Shown here: piece by piece, positions 4,070 through 6,420 of the stretch
How positions within the stretch are numbered: the first letter of the stretch is position 1
How the letters are laid out: every line of letters begins with the position of its first letter
NCBI GenBank assembly: GCA_937138275.1
Contig: CAKZOY010000172.1
Location: 1 to 6,420, forward strand
DNA: 6,420 bases
Direction of reading: 5' to 3'
DNA from: an uncultured Chloroflexota bacterium
Lineage (GTDB): Bacteria > Chloroflexota > Anaerolineae > B4-G1 > DUEL01
Made by a program: the position numbers and the translations under genes
The notes under the pieces: generated by a model
What the model saw: the letters and a program-made list of their open reading frames with translations, nothing else
Told to the model about the DNA's origin: nothing
Database searches by the model: none

Positions 4070-4747
4070 GTGGAAGAAGACCGCCTGGAAGAGATGGGGC
4101 CGTCCGTTTTCGCCGATCCAGCGGCGGGCGAGACGGACGAAGGAGACCGTCGGGAAGAGGCCGATCCCCAATTGCCTGCCGGACAGACTCCGGAGGGGGC
4201 CGGCCCGTCGGCGGAAACCCCTGACGAGCGGGCCTGGTATATTATCCATTGCTATTCCGGATACGAGAACAAGGTCAAGCGCAATCTGGAGCAGCGCATT
4301 GAGACCATGCGCATGCAGCACAAAATCTTCCAGGTGGTCGTCCCAACCGAGGAAGAGATTGAGGTCAAAGACGGTAAGCGGCGCACGGTGGAGCGCCGAC
4401 TGTTTCCCGGCTATCTGCTGGTCCAGATGATTCTGGACGATGAGTCCTGGATGGTCGTGCGCAACACCCCGGGCGTGACCGGGTTCGTGGGGATGGGGAA
4501 TCAGCCGACGCCGCTGCCTCCGGAACAGGTGCAGGCCATTATCAGACGGATGGAGGCCGAGGCGCCGCGGGTCAAGGTCACCTACAAGCCCGGCCAGAAG
4601 GTGCGCATCATTGACGGCCCCTTCCGGGACTTCATCGGGGTTGTGGATACGATTGACGAGGAGCGGACCAAGGTGCGAGTCCTGGTCTCCTTCTTCGGCC
4701 GGGACACACCGGTGGAACTGGATTTTCTGCAGGTGGAGCGGGTGTAG
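4070..4747 (+). CDS. nusG: Transcription termination/antitermination factor NusG with acidic N-terminal extension
   Basis: NusG binds the RNA polymerase clamp and modulates pausing, Rho termination and ribosome coupling. The NGN domain runs from W56 (WYIIHCYSGYENKVKRNL) through FPGYLLVQM (112-120) and RNTPGVTGFVG (131-141). The KOW domain covers about 172-225, with GPFRDFIGVVD and SFFGRDTPVELDFLQVERV. GTG 4070 is chosen because GAGAGGTG (4058-4065) precedes it and it lies just after the secE stop. An in-frame ATG at 3971 would lie inside secE. ATG 4094 is a possible later start. About 55 residues rich in Glu, Asp, Pro and Gly come before the NGN domain, where E. coli NusG has almost nothing. 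Acidic extensions are known in some other phyla. Confidence 0.94.
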   Translation: MEEDRLEEMGPSVFADPAAGETDEGDRREEADPQLPAGQTPEGAGPSAETPDERAWYIIHCYSGYENKVKRNLEQRIETMRMQHKIFQVVVPTEEEIEVKDGKRRTVERRLFPGYLLVQMILDDESWMVVRNTPGVTGFVGMGNQPTPLPPEQVQAIIRRMEAEAPRVKVTYKPGQKVRIIDGPFRDFIGVVDTIDEERTKVRVLVSFFGRDTPVELDFLQVERV

Positions 4748-4765
4748 TTGGGGGTAAGGTGCGGG

Positions 4766-4915
4766 ATGGAGAGGGCCCGGAGTCGGTATTCCGTAGTTCG
4801 TACTCCGCATTCCGTAGTTTGTATTCCGACGGGTGCTCGTTCGGCCGGATTCCCGCCGCTCAATGAGACGCTGCCGGAGGCGCTAATCTATGAATCCCTT
4901 GGAGTGGGGAAATGA
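4766..4915 (+). CDS. Possible 49-residue ORF overlapping the hicB start
   Basis: ATG 4766 opens a 49-codon frame with AAGGTG (4756-4761) in front of it. Its TGA at 4913-4915 overlaps the hicB ATG as ATGA. The first half is read through the heptamer array and has no obvious meaning. The second half (PPLNETLPEALIYESLGVGK) looks more like real protein and could be the end of a lost gene. I recognise no family. It may be a remnant, a small coupling ORF, or chance. Confidence 0.25.
   Translation: MERARSRYSVVRTPHSVVCIPTGARSAGFPPLNETLPEALIYESLGVGK
4787..4828. repeat. Six-unit heptamer tandem repeat after nusG
   Basis: Six contiguous 7-nt units span 42 nt. TATTCCG-type units (4787, 4801, 4808, 4822) are mixed with TAGTTYG units (4794, 4815). 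The reverse complement consensus, CGGAATA, is the unit seen before mnhE at 296-322. No protein or RNA role is visible. Confidence 0.75.
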
Positions 4916-5127
4916 CAAAAGCCTTTAGCGTTATCATTGAACGGGATAGCGAAGGTTACTACGTTGCTACTGTTCCTGAATTGCGCGGCTGTCACACTCA
5001 AGCGAAGTCATTGGATACCCTTATGAAACGTATTCGCGAGGCAATTGAGTTGTGCCCGGAGGTGGAGGGCGAAAGTGTCTCGCCTTCAAAGTTTGTAGGG
5101 GTTCAGCGCATCTTGACTGAAGCATGA
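4912..5127 (+). CDS. hicB: HicB-family antitoxin (type II toxin-antitoxin), single-domain form
   Basis: HicB proteins bind and neutralise HicA, an mRNA-cleaving double-stranded-RNA-binding-fold toxin. The 71-residue product is the partial-RNase-H-fold HicB domain: FSVIIERDSEGYYVATVPEL (5-24), then RGCHTQAKSLDTLMKRIREAIELC (25-48) and the common ending FVGVQRI. Its length fits the short HicB type with no C-terminal DNA-binding domain, so direct autorepression is not evident. GGAGTGGGGA (4901-4910) gives the ribosome binding site. Codon use is visibly more A/T-rich than in nusG and rplK, suggesting acquisition by transfer. It lies between nusG and rplK, and its stop overlaps the start of a truncated hicA. 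The antitoxin reading frame looks intact. Confidence 0.88.
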   Translation: MTKAFSVIIERDSEGYYVATVPELRGCHTQAKSLDTLMKRIREAIELCPEVEGESVSPSKFVGVQRILTEA

Positions 5128-5201
5128 CGAAACTCCCTCGCGTTACGGGGCAAGAACTAATCGCAACGGAAGTTGATGACTTTGAGGTGGATATCCGATG
5201 A
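5124..5201 (+). pseudogene. hicA: Truncated HicA toxin remnant (25 codons)
   Basis: ATG 5124 overlaps the hicB stop (ATGA), as in intact hicBA operons. The first 14 codons read MTKLPRVTGQELIA, which matches the usual HicA N-terminus (KLPRV-G-E-I). The frame then continues TEVDDFEVDIR and stops at 5199-5201, where an intact HicA would run to about 60-80 residues. The Gly-Ser-His segment with the catalytic histidine is absent, so no toxin can be made. The closing bases also serve rplK: GAGGTGG (5184-5190) is its ribosome binding site, and the TGA overlaps its ATG. The FEV triplet could be HicA sequence or native rplK leader. Confidence 0.72.
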
Positions 5202-5620
5202 AAAAGATTAAAGCAGTAGTGAAATTGCAACTGGAGGCTGGAAAGGCGAACCCGGCACCGCCCGTCGGTCCGGCGCTGGCCCAGCACGGGATCAACCTGA
5301 TGCAGTTCTGCAAGGAGTACAATGCCCGTACCGCATCTATGGCGGGCAACATCATCCCGGTAGAAGTGACCATCTACCAGGACAGTTCGTTCACGTTCGT
5401 GCTGAAGACTCCCCCCACGGCGGACCTGCTCCGCAAGGCGGCCGGAGTGGAAAAAGGTTCCGCTGAGCCGAACCGCCAGAAGGTGGGGCGGGTGACCCGT
5501 GCCCAGATCCGGGAGATCGCCCAGCAGAAGATGCGCGACCTGAACGCGGTGGACCTGGAAGGCGCGATCCGCCAGGTGGAGGGAACGGCGCGAAGTATGG
5601 GGATTGAGATTGTGGATTAG
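5198..5620 (+). CDS. rplK: 50S ribosomal protein L11 (uL11)
   Basis: L11 forms the stalk base of the large subunit with 23S rRNA helices 43/44 and takes part in factor binding and the stringent response. The 140-residue product is full length. The N-terminal domain holds AGKANPAPPVGPALAQHGIN (14-33) and TFVLKTPPTADLL. The RNA-binding C-terminal domain has GSAEPNRQKVGRVTRAQ and ends EGTARSMGIEIVD. The usual PPVGPALGQ reads ALAQ here (Ala28). The ATG at 5198 is preceded by GAGGTGG at 5184-5190 and overlaps the stop of the hicA remnant, so its translation is probably coupled to the hicB-hicA frames as well as having its own strong site. Confidence 0.97.
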   Translation: MKKIKAVVKLQLEAGKANPAPPVGPALAQHGINLMQFCKEYNARTASMAGNIIPVEVTIYQDSSFTFVLKTPPTADLLRKAAGVEKGSAEPNRQKVGRVTRAQIREIAQQKMRDLNAVDLEGAIRQVEGTARSMGIEIVD

Positions 5621-5651
5621 GAGTAGGAAGTAGGGAGTAGGGAGTAAGGTG
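5618..5651. repeat. Heptamer tandem repeat (TAGGGAG type) starting at the rplK stop
   Basis: Five units, TAGGAG (one short), TAGGAAG, TAGGGAG, TAGGGAG and TAAGGTG, run without a gap. The first TAG is the rplK stop codon. TAAGGTG also occurs after nusG at 4755-4761. A small hairpin GGGC-GGT-GCCC (5655-5665) follows before the rplA ribosome binding site. Confidence 0.7.
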
Positions 5652-5687
5652 GGAGGGCGGTGCCCGTAAAAACCACGAGGAGGAAAG

Positions 5688-6404
5688 ATGCCGAAGCGAG
5701 GAAAGAAGTATCTGGAAGCACTGAAGAAGGTGGACCGCAACCGCCTGTATTCTCCGCAGGAAGCGGTCCAACTGGTCAAGGAAATCTCCTACACCGGATT
5801 TGATGCGTCGGTGGACCTGCATATCCGGCTGGGGGTGGACCCCCGCCACGCCGACCAGCAGGTGCGGGGAGTGGTGTTGCTCCCCCACGGCCTGGGCAAG
5901 ACGGTGCGGGTGCTGGTCTTCGCAGCGGGCGATGCCGCCCGGATCGCCGAATCGGCCGGCGCCGACTACGTGATCTCCGACGATGAGGGGATCAAGAAAA
6001 TCCAGGACGGGTGGACGGACTTTGACGTGGCGATCGCCGTGCCGGATATGATGGGGAAAGTCGGCCGCCTGGGTCGCATCCTCGGCCCGCGCGGCCTGAT
6101 GCCTAACCCGAAGACCGGTACGGTGGTGCCGCCGGAGGACCTGCCACGGGTGATCCAAGAGGCCAAAGCAGGCCGCGCCGAGTTCCGCGTGGATAAGACC
6201 GCCAATCTGCATATCCCGATCGGCCGCGTCAGTTTCCCCGAAAAGGCGCTCCTGGAGAACATAGCGGCCGCCATAGACGCGGTCAAAAAGGCGCGCCCCT
6301 CCGCGGCCAAAGGGACCTATATCCGCAAGGTTACGCTGGCGCCTTCTATGGGGCCGGGGGTCAAGGTGGACCCGGTGGCCGCACAGGCGCTGGAAGTGGC
6401 GTAA
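5688..6404 (+). CDS. rplA: 50S ribosomal protein L1 (uL1)
   Basis: L1 forms the mobile stalk near the E site and, in many bacteria, represses its own L11-L1 mRNA. The 238-residue product is full length: MPKRGKKYLEALKKVD at the start, DLHIRLGVDPRHADQQVRG, LPHGLGKTVRVLVFA, then GRLGRILGPRGLMPNPKTG with M138 in the MPNPKTGTV signature. It continues with FRVDKTANLHIPIGRVSF, the GRVSFPEKALLENI motif from 179, and the closing GTYIRKVTLAPSMGPGVKVD. The ATG at 5688 has a strong GAGGAGG (5677-5683). It follows rplK after a 67-nt spacer with tandem repeats. The stop is followed at once by an A-rich repeat. rplJ and rplL would be expected beyond the window. Confidence 0.97.
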   Translation: MPKRGKKYLEALKKVDRNRLYSPQEAVQLVKEISYTGFDASVDLHIRLGVDPRHADQQVRGVVLLPHGLGKTVRVLVFAAGDAARIAESAGADYVISDDEGIKKIQDGWTDFDVAIAVPDMMGKVGRLGRILGPRGLMPNPKTGTVVPPEDLPRVIQEAKAGRAEFRVDKTANLHIPIGRVSFPEKALLENIAAAIDAVKKARPSAAKGTYIRKVTLAPSMGPGVKVDPVAAQALEVA

Positions 6405-6420
6405 AAAAGTAAAACGTAAA
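6402..6420. repeat. Start of an A-rich TAAAACG-type repeat at the rplA stop
   Basis: From the TAA stop, the last 19 bases read as TAAAAAAG, TAAAACG, TAAA, a period of 7-8 nt cut by the window edge. As after rplK, the repeat begins at the stop codon. Only about 2.5 units are visible, so the call is tentative. Confidence 0.4.

Noticed and set aside
3800..4810. 336-codon minus-strand frame opposite secE and nusG
   Set aside because: It is His/Leu/Arg-rich antisense to two conserved genes, with no recognisable domain.
4787..4828. CRISPR array
   Set aside because: Units are 7 nt with no spacers between them, so this is a simple tandem repeat.
5391..6212. 273-codon minus-strand frame opposite rplK and rplA
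   Set aside because: It is antisense to ribosomal protein genes and reads through the tandem repeat spacer, a typical high-GC shadow.

Overview
All recognisable genes in this GC-rich bacterial window lie on the + strand. Gene content and order suggest a Chloroflexota-type (Anaerolineae-like) genome, but that placement is an inference from family resemblance and the style of the spacers, and no search was run.

Layout. Positions 1-321 hold no convincing gene. They contain a dense cluster of hairpins and then a short 7-nt tandem repeat that runs into the first start codon. Positions 322-3054 form a tightly packed ion-transport operon: mnhE, mnhF and mnhG (small subunits of the Mrp/Mnh Na+/H+ antiporter), a CPA2-type cation:proton antiporter, and a small probable PII-like protein. 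Most of these genes share overlapping stop/start codons. The large Mrp subunits A-D are not here.

Positions 3051-3130 carry two strong tandem sigma70-type promoters that drive a translation-apparatus block: tRNA-Thr(TGT), tRNA-Tyr(GTA), tRNA-Thr(GGT), rpmG (L33), tRNA-Trp(CCA), secE, nusG, rplK (L11) and rplA (L1). The tRNA order matches the Escherichia coli thrU-tyrU-glyT-thrT-tufB block, with glyT and tufB missing.

The most unusual stretch is 4748-5201, between nusG and rplK. It holds a heptamer tandem repeat, a possible 49-codon ORF, an intact HicB-type antitoxin gene, and a truncated HicA toxin start of only 25 codons that lacks the catalytic region. The last three and rplK are linked by ATGA stop/start overlaps, so a decayed toxin-antitoxin module now sits directly at the head of the L11-L1 operon.

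Spacers at several places (before mnhE, before rpmG, after nusG, after rplK, after rplA) contain short repeats with a period near 7 nt. Some begin exactly at a stop codon or end at a start codon.
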